From Neopestalotiopsis rosae (lineage: Eukaryota; Ascomycota; Sordariomycetes; Amphisphaeriales; Sporocadaceae): DNA of 64,000 nucleotides. Positions within the stretch are counted from its first letter, which is position 1, and every line of letters begins with the position of its first letter. The translations under genes and the position numbers were made by a program. This document shows, in pieces, positions 1-12,183 of this stretch. The notes under the pieces were generated by a model that was not told the DNA's origin, did not search any database, and was given only the letters and a program-made list of their open reading frames with translations. The DNA lies in assembly GCA_023078685.1 (NCBI GenBank), contig JALGAS010000012.1, positions 930,001 through 994,000 on the forward strand, in the 5' to 3' direction.

Positions 1-1
1 T

Positions 2-190
2 AGATGGGAAGTAGGCTCGGTAAAGGGTAAAGGGTTCCTGAAGGATATGGCAGAGAGTATCACGGATCCTAGGGTGAAGTTGGCAGTACAGACGTCGAGA
101 GATGCGGTTCTCACAGCAGTCGAGCAGTTGAAAGATGAGCCAGTAAGGACCATGGATGTGTGGGTGGCCCAGTTCGGAGAAAAGCAGTGA
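2..190 (+). CDS. 3' end of an unidentified protein-coding gene (5' part outside window)
   Basis: An open frame runs from the left edge for 62 codons and stops at TGA 188–190. The peptide is mixed helical and charged, ending in WVAQFGEKQ, and contains no in-frame stop. Nothing in it matches a family I recognise. Its codon use resembles the neighbouring real genes and the downstream stretch turns AT-rich straight after the stop, as expected at a gene end. It is transcribed in the same direction as MIP1, 766 bp upstream. It could be a chance open frame, since 62 codons is short. Confidence 0.5.
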   Translation, partial: RWEVGSVKGKGFLKDMAESITDPRVKLAVQTSRDAVLTAVEQLKDEPVRTMDVWVAQFGEKQ

Positions 191-956
191 GCTGGACTTG
201 CAAATATTTTCCCGCAGTTTTGTACTCGGACAATTCCGTGTCTCTTTCCACCCTTTTTCATTCAAGGAAGCGATGCAAGAATGATTACTGCTCTTCCACC
301 TGAATAATCTTCTGTTCATCGTGTAAGTCACAATGTGGAATAGCATCGACATGGAACTTTGTCCAGCGCGAAAAAAACGACAATTCTTCTCTCATTGACA
401 ATAACCACCTGCACCAACACACTGATCACACGGGTCAGATCCTCCGCAGTATAGAGACGCAAATAATAACTACAATAACTCCTATATGCAGCACTGGTAC
501 ATTTCAGATATCTTCATAAAAGCCACAAGAAACGGCGGTAGGTTAAAAAAATGACAATACATGGATCAAGCATGAACCACGGTTAGACAAGATCGTTTTG
601 ACAATCCATGCAATTCGACAAACAATGGCATTGGCCCTTGGACCCTAGGTAGTAATAAGATAAATTGCATTTCTGTACATTTGGCGTTTGGCGCGCCTTT
701 GGACTTCGCGTCTCCACCTTTGCCAAGCCTATGCTAGTTGCTCTAGGCCCACCCAGCCGTGCTCTGCTAGAGGACCCTCATTCTCAAAAAGTTTAGTTGC
801 CCCCCATCTTTATCGTCGACAAGCCGATGCTTTCATCTCGTCATACATGTCGCGATAAAAATTACCCAAACCACAGCTATCGCAATCGATCCATCGCAAC
901 CTCGGCCACCTGATTTCCGTCACACCAACTGCCATGTGTCTGTATAGAAGGTAGCG
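191..956. other. Intergenic region upstream of MIP1
   Basis: 766 bp between the left-edge gene and the MIP1 start. It presumably holds the terminator of the first gene and the MIP1 promoter. I see AT-rich stretches and no further supported gene, repeat or RNA. Confidence 0.5.
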
Positions 957-3900
957 ATGCTTAATCATGCAGGGTGGCATCTGAGGCCTGCTCCAACGGC
1001 AAGCTTCGTGCGCCTCGCTAAACACCGAGCAGCGCAGGGTCCAAGACATCGACAAGCATGGCTATTGGGACCGTCGCAACTGAGATCGCAATCGACGGCG
1101 ACGGCTTCGCAGCCTGTGGAAAACGACCATTCGACGCTTATTCGATCTCAGTCCCTTGCCAGGCAATCCGAGGCTAGATTCAACGAGATTGGCGTGCAAC
1201 ACCTCAGCGTCCACGTCTACAACCAAGTCTTTCCCTCAGGCAGCAAGCCGCCGCCGAGGGAGCTGGTCGAGCTCTCGAAAGATCATTTACGGCGGCATGA
1301 TCTCCTGGGCAAGAATACCGACAACACACCACCGATTGCCTTTGATGTGCCTCCGATTCAAGGACAAAGTCTCGATGAACACTTTCACAAGCTGGGGGTG
1401 GATTGCGCCGAACCATTTTTGAGCCATGCGAATCAATTTGCAAGGGAAAACGCCCCTCCGCGACCGAGGAAATGGATGCGCCAAAGTGGTTGGACCAAGT
1501 ACTATCGCGATGGACGCACCGAGGCTGTCGAGGCACCCGACGATAAGCTCTTGTGTTTTGATACCGAGGTTATGTGGAAGGAGAGCTCTTTCGCCGTCAT
1601 GGCTTGCGCAATGAGCCCGAATGCGTGGTACGCCTGGCTTTCGCCTTGGTTGTTGGGCGAGTCAAAGGATGACAAGCACCTCATTCCAATGGGGGACCCT
1701 AGTCAAGACCGAATCATTGTTGGCCACAATATTGGATACGATCGCGCCAGGATACTCGAAGAGTACGACCTAAAGCAAACGCGGAATTGCTTCCTGGACA
1801 CCATGTCGCTTCATGTCGCAGTAAATGGCATGTGTTCTCAGCAGAGACCTACATGGATGAAGCATAAGAAGAGTAGGGAGCTACGGGACAAAATTTCCAA
1901 GGAAACGAACAATGCAGAACTCGCCACTTTGCTGGCCAACAACAATTTTAGGGAGGAGGAAGAGGAGCTTTGGATCGAACGAAGTGCCATCAACTCGCTC
2001 AGAGATGTTGCCAAGTTCCACCTGGACGTAACATTGGACAAGTCTGCTCGTGATGACTTCGGCGGCTCTAGCCGCGACGAAATTCTTGGCAGATTGGATC
2101 ACCTTTTGGATTACTGTGCTGCCGATGTCGCCATCACACACAAGGTCTACAAGATCGTTTTTCCAAACTTCCTCGAGACCTGTCCACACCCTGTCAGCTT
2201 CGCAGCGTTGCGCCACCTCTCAGCTGTCATCTTGCCTGTCAATGAGTCGTGGGATGCCTATATTGCCAATGCCGAGGCAACATATCACCGGCTTTCTGAT
2301 GCCGTCACCGAACGGCTAGTCGGGCTCACGGACAAGGCCATTGCCATCAAAGATGACACGGCAAAGTGGGAGAACGATCCTTGGCTTCGGCAATTGGACT
2401 GGTCTGGCATGGAGATCAAGATGGTCAAGGGCAAGAAAAAGGGCGATCCTCCAAGGCCCGCCGCTCGTCAAAAGATGCCGGGCATGCCAAAATGGTACAA
2501 GGATCTATTCACCAAGAAAGACATGCCGATCAATATCACCGTGAGAACTCGGGTGGCTCCGCTACTACTGAGACTGGCGTGGGATGGATATCCTTTACAT
2601 TGGTCCGACAAGTATGGTTGGACCTTTCGTGTCCCTGTCAAAGATATGTCAAAGTACGCCGAGACTCAACTTGTGCGTTGCGATATGAGTGACGAACCGA
2701 TTGAATCCATCAAGGAGGATCGTGGCGGTATCTACATCAAACTTCCTCACAAAGACGGCCCCACAGCACGATGTGCGAACCCTTTGGCCAAAGGGTATTT
2801 GTCATATTTCGACAAGGGGACATTATCTTCAGAGTTTACATATGCCAAGGAAGCGCTCGAAATGAATGCTTCCTGCTCATATTGGATCAGCGCACGAGAC
2901 AGAATCATGTCGCAAATGGTGGTTTATCAAGACCAACACACAAATGGAACAGCCAAAGCTTCCATGAACTCGCATAAGCAGGGCTATATCCTACCACAGA
3001 TCATCCCGATGGGTACAATCACGCGAAGAGCCGTAGAAAACACGTGGCTTACAGCCAGCAATGCTAAGAAGAATCGTGTCGGTTCCGAGCTTAAGGCAAT
3101 GGTACGAGCACCACCAGGGTTCTCTTTTGTTGGAGCAGATGTTGATTCAGAGGAGCTTTGGATTGCAAGTGTTATTGGAGATGCGATCTTCAAGCTGCAT
3201 GGTGGCAATGCAATTGGCTTCATGACATTGGAGGGCACCAAGGCCGCTGGCACTGATTTACATTCTCGTACTGCTTCAATCTTGGGCATCACGCGTAACG
3301 ATGCCAAAGTTTTCAACTATGGACGTATCTATGGCGCCGGGCTCAAATTTGCCGCTACACTGCTCCGCCAGTTTGACCCGAGTTTGTCAGAAGCTGAGAC
3401 GCTCGACACGGCTGGCAAGCTATACGCCAACACAAAAGGCACAAAGACGAATCGGAAGGCGCTGTATAAACGACCATTCTGGCGAGGCGGTACCGAGTCA
3501 TTTGTGTTCAACAAACTTGAGGAGTTTGCCGAACAGGACAGGCCACGTACACCCGTCCTTGGCGCCGGCATCACGGAAGCGCTCATGGGTCGCTTTGTCA
3601 GCAAAGGTGGTTTTCTGACTAGCCGAATCAACTGGGCTATCCAGTCAAGCGGCGTAGACTATTTACATCTGCTCATTGTCGGAATGGACTATCTCACCAG
3701 GCGTTTCAACATCAATGCCCGCTTGGCAATCACTGTCCACGACGAGATTCGCTATCTTGTCAAGGACGAGGATAAGTACCGAGCTGCCATGGCATTACAA
3801 GTAGCCAATCTCTGGACCAGAGCCATGTTTGCACAGCAGGTCGGCATCGACGATTTACCGCAAGCCTGTGCATACTTTTCAGCAATAGACATTGATCATG

Positions 3901-4430
3901 TTCTGAGAAAGGAGGTCGACATGGATTGTATTACGCCAAGTCACTCGACGGCTATTGCCCCGGGGGAGAGTATTGACATTATTCAGCTTTTAGACAAGGG
4001 TCGGGAGGCATATCTGGACCCATCGATCATACCAGAAAAGTACGCGCCCAAGCTAGACGACATTGCGTACACGCCCCGCATCCCTGTCATGGCGTCGCTC
4101 AGCGATGCGACTTCAATGAACGACCTTTCCTTCCTGAAGGCTCAAATCACCGACGACGAGGCTGAACTCAAGGAGATTCTGAAAGATCAAAAGAAGGTCT
4201 CCGCGTCTGGTGCTGGTGGATCTGGTACCGTGGGCGGATCAAGCAGCCCTGGCAGAGGAAGACCTCGAAAGCTTGTACCGTACAGTAGCCAGCCCCAGCT
4301 GGTTCCCCACATGTACGAGCCATTCGAGAGTACAAGATTCACCAAGAGTTTCCAGAGGGACAAGGCCAACGAATGGGTTTTTGAGCGCATGCCGCCCAAG
4401 TCCAACAGGGGTTGGGGTCACAGGATCTGA
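957..4430 (+). CDS. MIP1: Mitochondrial DNA polymerase gamma (catalytic subunit)
   Basis: Single-exon gene of 1157 codons for the family-A polymerase that replicates mitochondrial DNA. The N-terminus is rich in Arg, Ala and Ser with almost no acid (about residues 1–50), a typical matrix-targeting presequence. The 3'-5' exonuclease motifs are visible: Exo I FDTE (D202, E204), Exo II GHNIGYDRAR (D262) and Exo III YCAADV (D390). The polymerase motifs follow: Pol A VGADVDSEELW (D728), Pol B RNDAKVFNYGRIYGAG, and Pol C HDE (D929, E930). All catalytic acids are present, so the enzyme should proofread and polymerise. A Gly/Ser-rich linker near residue 1085 precedes a basic C-terminal tail that is typical of fungal MIP1. 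The ATG at 957 is the first in frame and is needed for the presequence. Length matches fungal homologues. Confidence 0.95.
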   Translation: MLNHAGWHLRPAPTASFVRLAKHRAAQGPRHRQAWLLGPSQLRSQSTATASQPVENDHSTLIRSQSLARQSEARFNEIGVQHLSVHVYNQVFPSGSKPPPRELVELSKDHLRRHDLLGKNTDNTPPIAFDVPPIQGQSLDEHFHKLGVDCAEPFLSHANQFARENAPPRPRKWMRQSGWTKYYRDGRTEAVEAPDDKLLCFDTEVMWKESSFAVMACAMSPNAWYAWLSPWLLGESKDDKHLIPMGDPSQDRIIVGHNIGYDRARILEEYDLKQTRNCFLDTMSLHVAVNGMCSQQRPTWMKHKKSRELRDKISKETNNAELATLLANNNFREEEEELWIERSAINSLRDVAKFHLDVTLDKSARDDFGGSSRDEILGRLDHLLDYCAADVAITHKVYKIVFPNFLETCPHPVSFAALRHLSAVILPVNESWDAYIANAEATYHRLSDAVTERLVGLTDKAIAIKDDTAKWENDPWLRQLDWSGMEIKMVKGKKKGDPPRPAARQKMPGMPKWYKDLFTKKDMPINITVRTRVAPLLLRLAWDGYPLHWSDKYGWTFRVPVKDMSKYAETQLVRCDMSDEPIESIKEDRGGIYIKLPHKDGPTARCANPLAKGYLSYFDKGTLSSEFTYAKEALEMNASCSYWISARDRIMSQMVVYQDQHTNGTAKASMNSHKQGYILPQIIPMGTITRRAVENTWLTASNAKKNRVGSELKAMVRAPPGFSFVGADVDSEELWIASVIGDAIFKLHGGNAIGFMTLEGTKAAGTDLHSRTASILGITRNDAKVFNYGRIYGAGLKFAATLLRQFDPSLSEAETLDTAGKLYANTKGTKTNRKALYKRPFWRGGTESFVFNKLEEFAEQDRPRTPVLGAGITEALMGRFVSKGGFLTSRINWAIQSSGVDYLHLLIVGMDYLTRRFNINARLAITVHDEIRYLVKDEDKYRAAMALQVANLWTRAMFAQQVGIDDLPQACAYFSAIDIDHVLRKEVDMDCITPSHSTAIAPGESIDIIQLLDKGREAYLDPSIIPEKYAPKLDDIAYTPRIPVMASLSDATSMNDLSFLKAQITDDEAELKEILKDQKKVSASGAGGSGTVGGSSSPGRGRPRKLVPYSSQPQLVPHMYEPFESTRFTKSFQRDKANEWVFERMPPKSNRGWGHRI

Positions 4431-5443
4431 CCTGGCCGGACTTGTGTTCTCGTGTAGGAGTAGTTGTATTGGGAAGGTCCAATATCTTGTACGACAAACA
4501 TTTCTTTTGTATATATATCATCTACTGCGGGGTGGGCTGTATATCATGGTGTAAACATTTGTCAATACCCTGGGCGGTGGGCAAGGTGGCGGCTACTCAG
4601 GCGTTGGTGGTATCTCTTTTAAGTACCTGTTGGATTCAATGGTGTACTCGATATGTAGGCTTCTTGTAATGAGCAATGAGACAATTGCAAATTTTACGCA
4701 AAGATTATCCATTTCTTGGTCCCGATCTTTACGGTTTCACGGCCAGGGTTTTTAGTCACTTGAGACGAGCAAACGTGAGTCCAGGTATGCATTTCTCATT
4801 TGGGTGAGACAAATCATCAGTCCTGTTTAAGTCATATTATAATTGCACATTCCAAGGCTGGACGTAAAAAGTCATTTCATCAATGAATGAATAAAAATTT
4901 GTATTGGTGGTATCGTTGGAGCAGATGAGAACAAGTGCTTTTGAAATGTTTGAGAAGCGAACCATAATCGAAGTAAAAGGTATTACTAGAATTATTTCGG
5001 CGCGTAGAGTGCCTCAAACATCTTCTGGATAAGCTTGGTAGTAGTGACAAAGTAAATAAATTTTTTAAAAGGATAAAAAAGCAAATGGCTGGCTGCAAAT
5101 GGGTTGTGCGCGGCGATAGTACCATCTTTTTCGAGCCGAAAATCCTCCCCCGTGTTAAAATGTGTATCATCAAATAGAACACAAAAAGCTCAAAAAGAGA
5201 AATGTTTTTTCTTCATCCAATCATAGTACCCATTTGAATAGCCAGATTCCTGCGCCATGACTCCTGTTTATGGCTGAGTATCTTTGTCGTGAAATATAGG
5301 TGGCCAGAAAATCGAACTGGGCTGCATTGCAATCATCCAAAGAGAGAGCGCCCAGTATTGGATTCTGCATCATGCCAACAGTCGGACCAGACGCTTTGTA
5401 GCAGCTTAGTCTCTCGGCAATTTGCAGAGTATGAGCCAGCCAT
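4431..5443. other. Convergent intergenic region
   Basis: About 1 kb between the convergent MIP1 and 587-residue genes; it holds both 3' regions. AT-rich around 4660–5170. No gene, RNA or repeat is supported. Confidence 0.5.
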
Positions 5444-7207
5444 CTAGGCAGACTCCGTCTTTTCCTCGGCCTTCTCGACTGCGGCAACCTCGACAGGCTG
5501 GGGCTCGTCCTTGACCTCCTCAGAGGCCTTGACCTCGGCGACTGCTGGCTCCGTCGACTTGACCTCATCCTCGGGCTTGGCGGCCTCAACGACGGGCGAG
5601 CTGGACTCACTGGCCTGGGGCACCTCCTCGGTCTTGGACTCCGGCTTCTCAACGGCAGTGACTGGCTCTGCCGACTTGATCTCCTCCTGAGCTGGAGTCT
5701 CGCTGATGTCGGACTCGCTGGTTGCAGATTCTGTCTTCTTCTTGTCCACAGAGACAAATGAGGACTTGACGCGCTGAAGTCCGTCTCTTGGGGGCTTGGT
5801 CTCCTTGTCCTTGTCCTTGGCATCCGAGTAGCTGCCGGCGACATTCTCCATCTTCTCGCGGAATGAGTCATCATAGTAACTCAGAACGGAAGAAGCCCGA
5901 TGGCTGGAACGTACCGTCTCTCCCGACGTGCGGGGGGTGGCCGTTGTGTTGCCATTTGTGGAAAAGGTGGAATCCAGGCCAACGGACGAGAGGCGGCTCG
6001 TCGTCGAGTTAGTCCTCGTCAGTGGGGGCTTCTTGTTTGTCAGTGGAGGTGCAGCCGAAGCTTGCTTGCTCTCAAACATAGCCAGTCTGTCGGAAACGCT
6101 GCCCGATGCCTTCTTCAGGACGCCGATGTCGCGGCCCAGGCTACCCGACTTCTTCTCCTCCAGCTCCTTGATCCAGGCCAGTCGGTTGCCAACTCCTCGT
6201 GTGGCGGTGGCGGATGTCTTCCGCGAAGGGGCTGTGGATGGTGCACTTGTCGGGTTGGCGGCCGGGGCTCCGGGGTTAGAGGACGGCGCCGAGGTCACAG
6301 ACTTTTGCCATTGCTGAATCCGGTCCAATGGGTTGGCGGAAGAACTCCTGGAAGATGGAGTAGAAACCGGCTTGAGGGTAGGCAAAGTAGCTGCCGGGTT
6401 GGGCGTCGCATACATGGAGTGGCGACCCACACGATCCAGCTTCTCAGGCGCCTTGGCCTGAGGGGCGGCAGCAATGTTGTGCTTTGTTGTCGCCGACAAG
6501 GCACTGCTGTCGTTGTGAATTGACTGAATAGACTTGCGAGGAACATGCCGCGAAGTAGTTGTCGTTTCAACGACTGGCGCGCTCTGCACTGGAGGTTCCG
6601 GCAGCATGGCATTTGTCTTCCACAGCGGATCCGTGACATATCTCTTGGGCTCCACAGGTCTGCCACGATCCAGCACACTGCCCACAGACTGGGCGCTGCT
6701 GGACTGTAATGGGCGCCTATATGCGAAGGCTGAGGTCTCGACCATGGAATATGGCCGTTTGTTGCTGTTGCTTTCCTGCTTCTGGAGATATGGCCAGTCA
6801 ATCTTGCCTTGGTCCTGGACTCCCACGGACAGCATGGTCGAAAATTGGTTAGCTATTGGTGTTGTGTCATCGTCATTTTCTGGCGATTTTTGTTGTTGTT
6901 GCTGCTGCGCGTGCTTCTCCTGCCGCTGCTCCAGTTCCTCGTCTCGGTGTGTGTCGAGCCATCCTTCCGACAAACTTAATCTATTTAGATCAACCTCGAG
7001 AGGCTTGAATTCTGGTGTGGCGTCTGGCGAGGGAGCTTTCTTTTGTCTCTTGAATCTGAAAATGGAGGCCTTTTCGTCCATGATCTCTGGCGACTTGAGA
7101 CCACCCCCTTTCAAGGTACCGCCTCGCCGTATGATGAGGCCAGACAGCTTCTGTGCTAGCGGCCGCCTGCTGGCCGAGGCATCTACTGCATCGTTCTTGC
7201 CTGCCAT
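5444..7207 (-). CDS. Large intrinsically disordered protein of unknown function
   Basis: Single open frame of 587 codons, start ATG at 7207. No catalytic domain is recognised. The first 60 residues are basic and Arg/Lys/Gly-rich. A six-Gln run lies at residues 101–106 within a charged coiled-coil-like stretch, followed by a long Ser/Thr/Pro-rich region. In the middle are two short ordered-looking patches, NRLAWIKELEEKK and SVSDRLAMFESK, which look like conserved short helices. The last 100 residues are made of degenerate Glu/Val/Ala/Lys/Pro repeats. Such architecture suggests a scaffold or cytoskeletal adaptor, but that is inference. Frame length and sustained amino-acid bias argue against chance. 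Confidence 0.72.
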   Translation of the reverse strand: MAGKNDAVDASASRRPLAQKLSGLIIRRGGTLKGGGLKSPEIMDEKASIFRFKRQKKAPSPDATPEFKPLEVDLNRLSLSEGWLDTHRDEELEQRQEKHAQQQQQQKSPENDDDTTPIANQFSTMLSVGVQDQGKIDWPYLQKQESNSNKRPYSMVETSAFAYRRPLQSSSAQSVGSVLDRGRPVEPKRYVTDPLWKTNAMLPEPPVQSAPVVETTTTSRHVPRKSIQSIHNDSSALSATTKHNIAAAPQAKAPEKLDRVGRHSMYATPNPAATLPTLKPVSTPSSRSSSANPLDRIQQWQKSVTSAPSSNPGAPAANPTSAPSTAPSRKTSATATRGVGNRLAWIKELEEKKSGSLGRDIGVLKKASGSVSDRLAMFESKQASAAPPLTNKKPPLTRTNSTTSRLSSVGLDSTFSTNGNTTATPRTSGETVRSSHRASSVLSYYDDSFREKMENVAGSYSDAKDKDKETKPPRDGLQRVKSSFVSVDKKKTESATSESDISETPAQEEIKSAEPVTAVEKPESKTEEVPQASESSSPVVEAAKPEDEVKSTEPAVAEVKASEEVKDEPQPVEVAAVEKAEEKTESA

Positions 7208-10200
7208 CTTCTCTTTTCGCTGAATGCTTATTAAAATAAAATATATCTTTTCACCAAGTCCGTTTGTCAGGTTGCATCATGTCCAGCAAATGTTGTTTAC
7301 AAGAGGCAAGACAAGAAAAAACACAAGCAACCGCGATCCTAGGCATGGATAAGGAGTGGAAATCACGTGTTTGTGCCAGTCCGTCCGTCTCCAATCCCAA
7401 ATCAATCAATCAATGTCCTTTTTTCCCTTCTGTCCAATGTCGCAGCGCATTGAGGTGGCCCCTTAGTTTCATACCCAGAATGTAACGCACCTACCAGGGG
7501 GTGATCCATTGGCTCCCTTCGCGTCAATTCATTTTGCCGGAAAATGACCGTCATATCCGGGCCTGGGCAATTAACACTTGCAGGCATGGGCAATCCTTTC
7601 AGAATAGAGATAGAACCACTCGGTCCGGGGTTCACTGGAGATTGAACGCAGTACAAGCGCACGTCTGGGCTTTGCTGGGCTGTTGGCGGGCCCGCATGCC
7701 TCTACATTAGTTGCCCTAGTAGGGAGGTCGAGCTCGGTCAGCCCGTCCGACACCCAATCATGATGGGCAATTTGGCGGGAGTCGGGACGCGTTTTGGAGG
7801 GGCTCTGGGGGCTTTGGAGGGGCACACACACACACGCTCGACACGCTCTCTCATTTTCTTTCTCTCCAAGGAACCCGAGGGAACGGCTGGAGTGGTGTTC
7901 CTTCGGACTCCCCCTCTGTTTCTCCATACGCCATGCTCTCATCATCGTGTTGATGAGGAATGCAGATCGTGGATCACTCACATATGCAATCTACCGTTGC
8001 GAGGAACAACATTCTGCTCAAAGCTTTTCAGCACGGGGTACCTACCGTACCTACTGTGTAATAATATAAACAATATTTGCTGCTTGTGCGCATGTGAAGT
8101 ACCCAGGTACTCCTACACTCATCCATAGATACAGAGTACCTATTGATCTCAATCTACCCGCTGCCCGTTGAAAATGTTGATGTCAATCCAGATTGCCGAG
8201 ATTGAAAATCACAAAACACACCCGCTGCGGGCTCCAATCAATCAACAGTCGATCTCATTGAAACCACATACTAATACGAGCGAGCTGACGCTCAGTTCGC
8301 GTGTCTCCGTCGAAACCAAGAGGAATGGTGTAACACCGTCCCAGGTAACTCGTTCCAGGTAACACACATGGGCAGTCTGTTTCAAGACTGTCTGGTCTGT
8401 ACCAAGCCATTGGGACGTCGTTCACGAGACGACGGACGCGCACATTCTTGCAGCTTGCTCATCTGACGATTCTGCGCTAGACTTGACCTGCTAACCTGAG
8501 CTGTATACTCCCCGCCGATCGTGGAAACATGACTCGTCTTCTCGAAGCATTCGAGCTCCAACCTTCCACGAATTAGCACGCGCCTGTCCCTCGCCTATTG
8601 GCTCCGCAGAGGCGTTCCCCTGGCCAACTCCACGTTCGAACCTAGAAGAATTGGACAGATCACCACCATTTCTTACCTGTACGGTATTCGGAGGAGCCCT
8701 TGGCCAGTGTCAGAGATATTCTCGGAACACTGCCATTATTTGGCTCACCGTTAGGCGTGATTCATCATCTGCCTGAGATTTATTGGTTGCGGTCGTCACT
8801 TTGTGCCATGTACTCTGTATTGTTATGCACGGAAGCAAACTTTCAGAACTCATTGGCGATCCCCCTCTCCCGATCCTCTGCCTTGCATGCTGCCTCCTGT
8901 CCTCCTGCGAGGCACAGCTGTTACCCAACAGTAATGGCCAGATTACTCTGAACCCCATGGGCCTGCAACTCGAATATGGCCTAGATTAGCCGATAGTTTC
9001 CATGGGATGAAGCTAGCACGCGGCAGACGGATCCCGTTCCGGGCGCGCGCGCGATTTTCCAGAAGCCGACCCTGAGGGTAGCGTTGTGCTAAATACTCAG
9101 AATAACCGGGACTGTTCACGATGTGTTCTTGCGTGGATCTTTTTACATGCCAGCAAGCAAAATCTTCGGCGTAGCGCACCGTTGCTTCAACCATGATGAT
9201 CATCGTCGGCGTTAAGCAGTGTACCATGTAGAATCATCGGCGTGGGCGGGCTTTGGCGCTCACTTTATGGACTTCCTATCCTGGCGGAGTAGCTGCGAAT
9301 ACTTACACAAAGGAATTCAGAAACGCGGCTACAGTCTTGAAGCTGTAACTCCCTTGACGCACTATATCGTACCTGCGCCAGAAAATGCAAGACAAATCGC
9401 CTTGACCCTGGGCAAGCATACCGGTAGTACTGTTAAATATCAACCCGGCGTGGCGGGGCTCTGCTGCAGTCTTGTGGATAATGGCTACATCCCATCAGTC
9501 ACATAAACCCTCATTCAACAAGAGCGGTGACATGCTTCTTTGCGCCTCTTAGAATCTCCTGTATCTCCATTCTAGACACCGCTATTCTATAGTCAATTTC
9601 TCACCAGGTGGATATTTTCAGTGTTACGTTGCGGTGGATGCACTGGGTTCACGTCTTGGTTGTTATTTTGTGTCGAATACGTTGTTTCTGACCTCGAGCC
9701 GCAGACCACAATTCCCATTTCGTGTGAATGTAACAACAATCGCAAGAGAGGAAGTGAAAAGGAAGATACAGATCGCACGAGCCTTACAGCAAGAGAAGAG
9801 GAAGGAGTAGAAGCAAGAGCTCGTTCTCAATCAAGAATACGCACTCCAGTCAATATATGTGTCTCATCATAATAATTTCTTGACCATCGCTGACGCAGAC
9901 TAGAGATCCTGCAGGTAGTCGGACCTTGATTTTGACTATTATCCAGAAGCGGTCATCATCAAGCTGAAGCTGAATCCAATACTCATATGAGCTCCGAGTA
10001 TCCGGGACTACTGAAGCTATGATTCTTGGCTTCCATATAAGCTTACAAAGTGGACAGCTGATAATCCAGAAGGTTGCAAACCCCGCACACTCAAAGTTGA
10101 CCTCTTTCATAGCGATCACCTCGTCGCAGGTGATATATGGGCCTCAACCAGCCAGTCTTCTGTTTTTCCACAAACATAAAGAGGGCCATTCAAACATGGA

Positions 10201-10735
10201 AATTTACTGAGATATATTCTGCGCTCTTCAGGCAGCAGTCTCGGTGGCTCGGCGACTTTCCGGTTGACAGTTTCTCTGCTCGTATTGAGGGCTCCAAGGT
10301 TCCATCGTTCATGACGCCATGGCATGTAGTTCACGCTCTCCTGCCAATAACCTCTGCAGCCAAGCCCTTGGCCGTCCGGTAATCAGCGCGATTCCGTGAG
10401 AATCTAATCTGATGACAAGATAATCTTATCAGATTGAGTAACATTGTGTGCTCGCCAACTCCGCATCTACGGGTGACAATTTCGGAAGTTGTGGCTTGGA
10501 CTGACGCTGCCAAGCGCTTGAATGTCCTCTCAACGTGGGATTCTCAGCTCATAATGAGGCATCTACGATGCCGTGGTGGCAATGGCCCTAACATGCCAAG
10601 CAAAACGGCCAAGCTGTTAAGGAGGCCCTATTCGCGCCGATTCAGGATATTAAATAGCTCAGATATCCTCGGCAACAGGATGTGGAATGCGAACTAGACA
10701 TTCATTATTGATCAAGCATTCTTCAAGTCTTCATC
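7208..10735. other. 3.5-kb gene-free region upstream of the O-methyltransferase
   Basis: Longer than most spacers in the window. It contains an (AATC)n-type run near 7395–7412, a CA run at about 7823–7834, two TAC(A)GAGTA-type 9-mers (8130–8139 and 8811–8819), a direct repeat of CCAGGTAAC near 8340–8365 and a GCGCGCGCG run near 9045. Open frames such as 9219–9506 (+) resemble no family and look like chance. The right end (about 10,640–10,735) holds a TATA-like TATTAAATAG and is presumably the promoter of the methyltransferase gene. Confidence 0.5.
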
Positions 10736-12183
10736 ATGGCGGATTCTGAGCAGCCCACACTTGCGAGCCTTTCGGCAAAGATTTCAGAGCTCTCGGGGGC
10801 TCTATCAAAATTCTACGAACAGCAAAATCTACCGCCGGTATCATTTGCGGCCGACAGTCCCTCTAGGTATAATGAACTTTCTCCGGAAATGTTTATGGTT
10901 CGACAGAACCTGCTAGATGCCTTGAATGACATGACCTATCTGGCACAGGGACCGGCTGACAGCATATTCAATTACGCTCACTCTGTGATTGTCCTTTCAA
11001 AACAAGTAGCCAGAAGTGATACTAACATCATCGGCAGGCGATTCCTGATGCCGCGGCGCTCAACACACTCAACGCCTTTGACTTTTGGTCGGCCGTACCG
11101 TTGGACGGCTCCGCGACGTATGAAGAGATTTCAACTCACGTCTCACTCCCCCGAGGTGTCGTTTATCGTCTGGTTCAGCATGGCATGACTCAGCGAATCT
11201 TTGCACCAGCAGGACCGGGTCGCGTAAAGCATACCTCACGCTCGGCAGCACTGGCGCAGTCCTCAGGTCTCAAGGCTCTTGTGTCCTCGATCTTGGACGA
11301 CGCAGGAGCACCTGTCATGGTACTTCATGAAGCTCTGCGTCGATACAACCTTGGTCAATCCGAACTCACACAAAAGGTTGATGAAACTGCTTTTGCTCTA
11401 TTCCATGCCGGTGGTCAGTTTGGTGGCTTTCGCAATACATGGGATATGCTTGAGAACGATGGTGAAGGTCCCAGAAAAGGTTGGCGACAGCGCAACTTTG
11501 TAGAGTGGATGGCGTATCTCAAGGATCTGTTCCACCTTGAAGGCGTGGTACTGAATTACGCCGGTTGGCCGACAGAGGGAAAAGTGACAGTCGCAGACGT
11601 GAGCAGCCCCCTTTCCTAGTCTTACTTCACCCTCAGCTAATACCGTGGACAGATTGGAGGTTCAGCGGGCCACGATGCTATCGTGCTCGCACGCAAGTAT
11701 CCAAACATGGAAATTTTCGTTCAGGACCTTGGCGAAGTGCAACCGGCCTTTGATCGCACCGTGCCTGAAGATCTGAAGGATCGCATTCGGTTCACTGAGC
11801 ACTCATTCTTCAATCCCCAACCCATCACGGCGGATATTTTCCTACTGAAGATGATCTTACACGACTGGCCAGATGCTGAATGTATCCAGATTCTGCAAAA
11901 CTTGGTACCCGTAATGAAGCCCGGCGCTAAAGTCTTGCTCATCGAGTACCTCGGCGGCGCTGGCGAGGAGGAGCAGGAGCAAGATGCATCAACACCGCGG
12001 TCTCTGAAGCAGTATGGTACTGCTACCGATTTGAGACTCATGGCCATTTTCAACGGCAAGGAGAGACCTATTCATGCTTGGAAGTCAATATTCGAAGCTG
12101 CGGACAAGCGTTTCAAAGTGTCAGACACCAGCTCGGCACCGCTAGGATTCTTTGGAGTGATTGAAGCCGTATGGGAAGAATAG
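10736..12183 (+). CDS. SAM-dependent O-methyltransferase (plant/fungal secondary-metabolism type)
   Basis: Three exons: 10736–10984, 11038–11598, 11653–12183, giving 446 residues. Both introns are 53–54 bp and in phase 0; the first has a perfect branch site (TACTAAC). The protein has an N-terminal dimerisation/winged-helix region (about 40–160; ATYEEIS…LPRGVVYRLVQHGM) and a C-terminal Rossmann fold. SAM motif I is VADIGGSAGH, formed exactly across the second splice junction. The catalytic base lies in LHDWPDAE (His340), followed by the usual KPGAKVLLIEY strand. This matches the sterigmatocystin/aflatoxin-type O-methyltransferase family that methylates phenolic hydroxyls of small molecules. 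The substrate is unknown. No polyketide or peptide synthase lies in the window; the nearest tailoring enzyme is the FAD monooxygenase at 15–16 kb. Confidence 0.88.

Noticed and set aside
5221..5874. 217-codon minus-strand frame with Arg/Pro/Ser repeats
   Set aside because: Shifted reading of the Glu/Lys/Pro-rich repeats of the 587-residue gene on the same strand.
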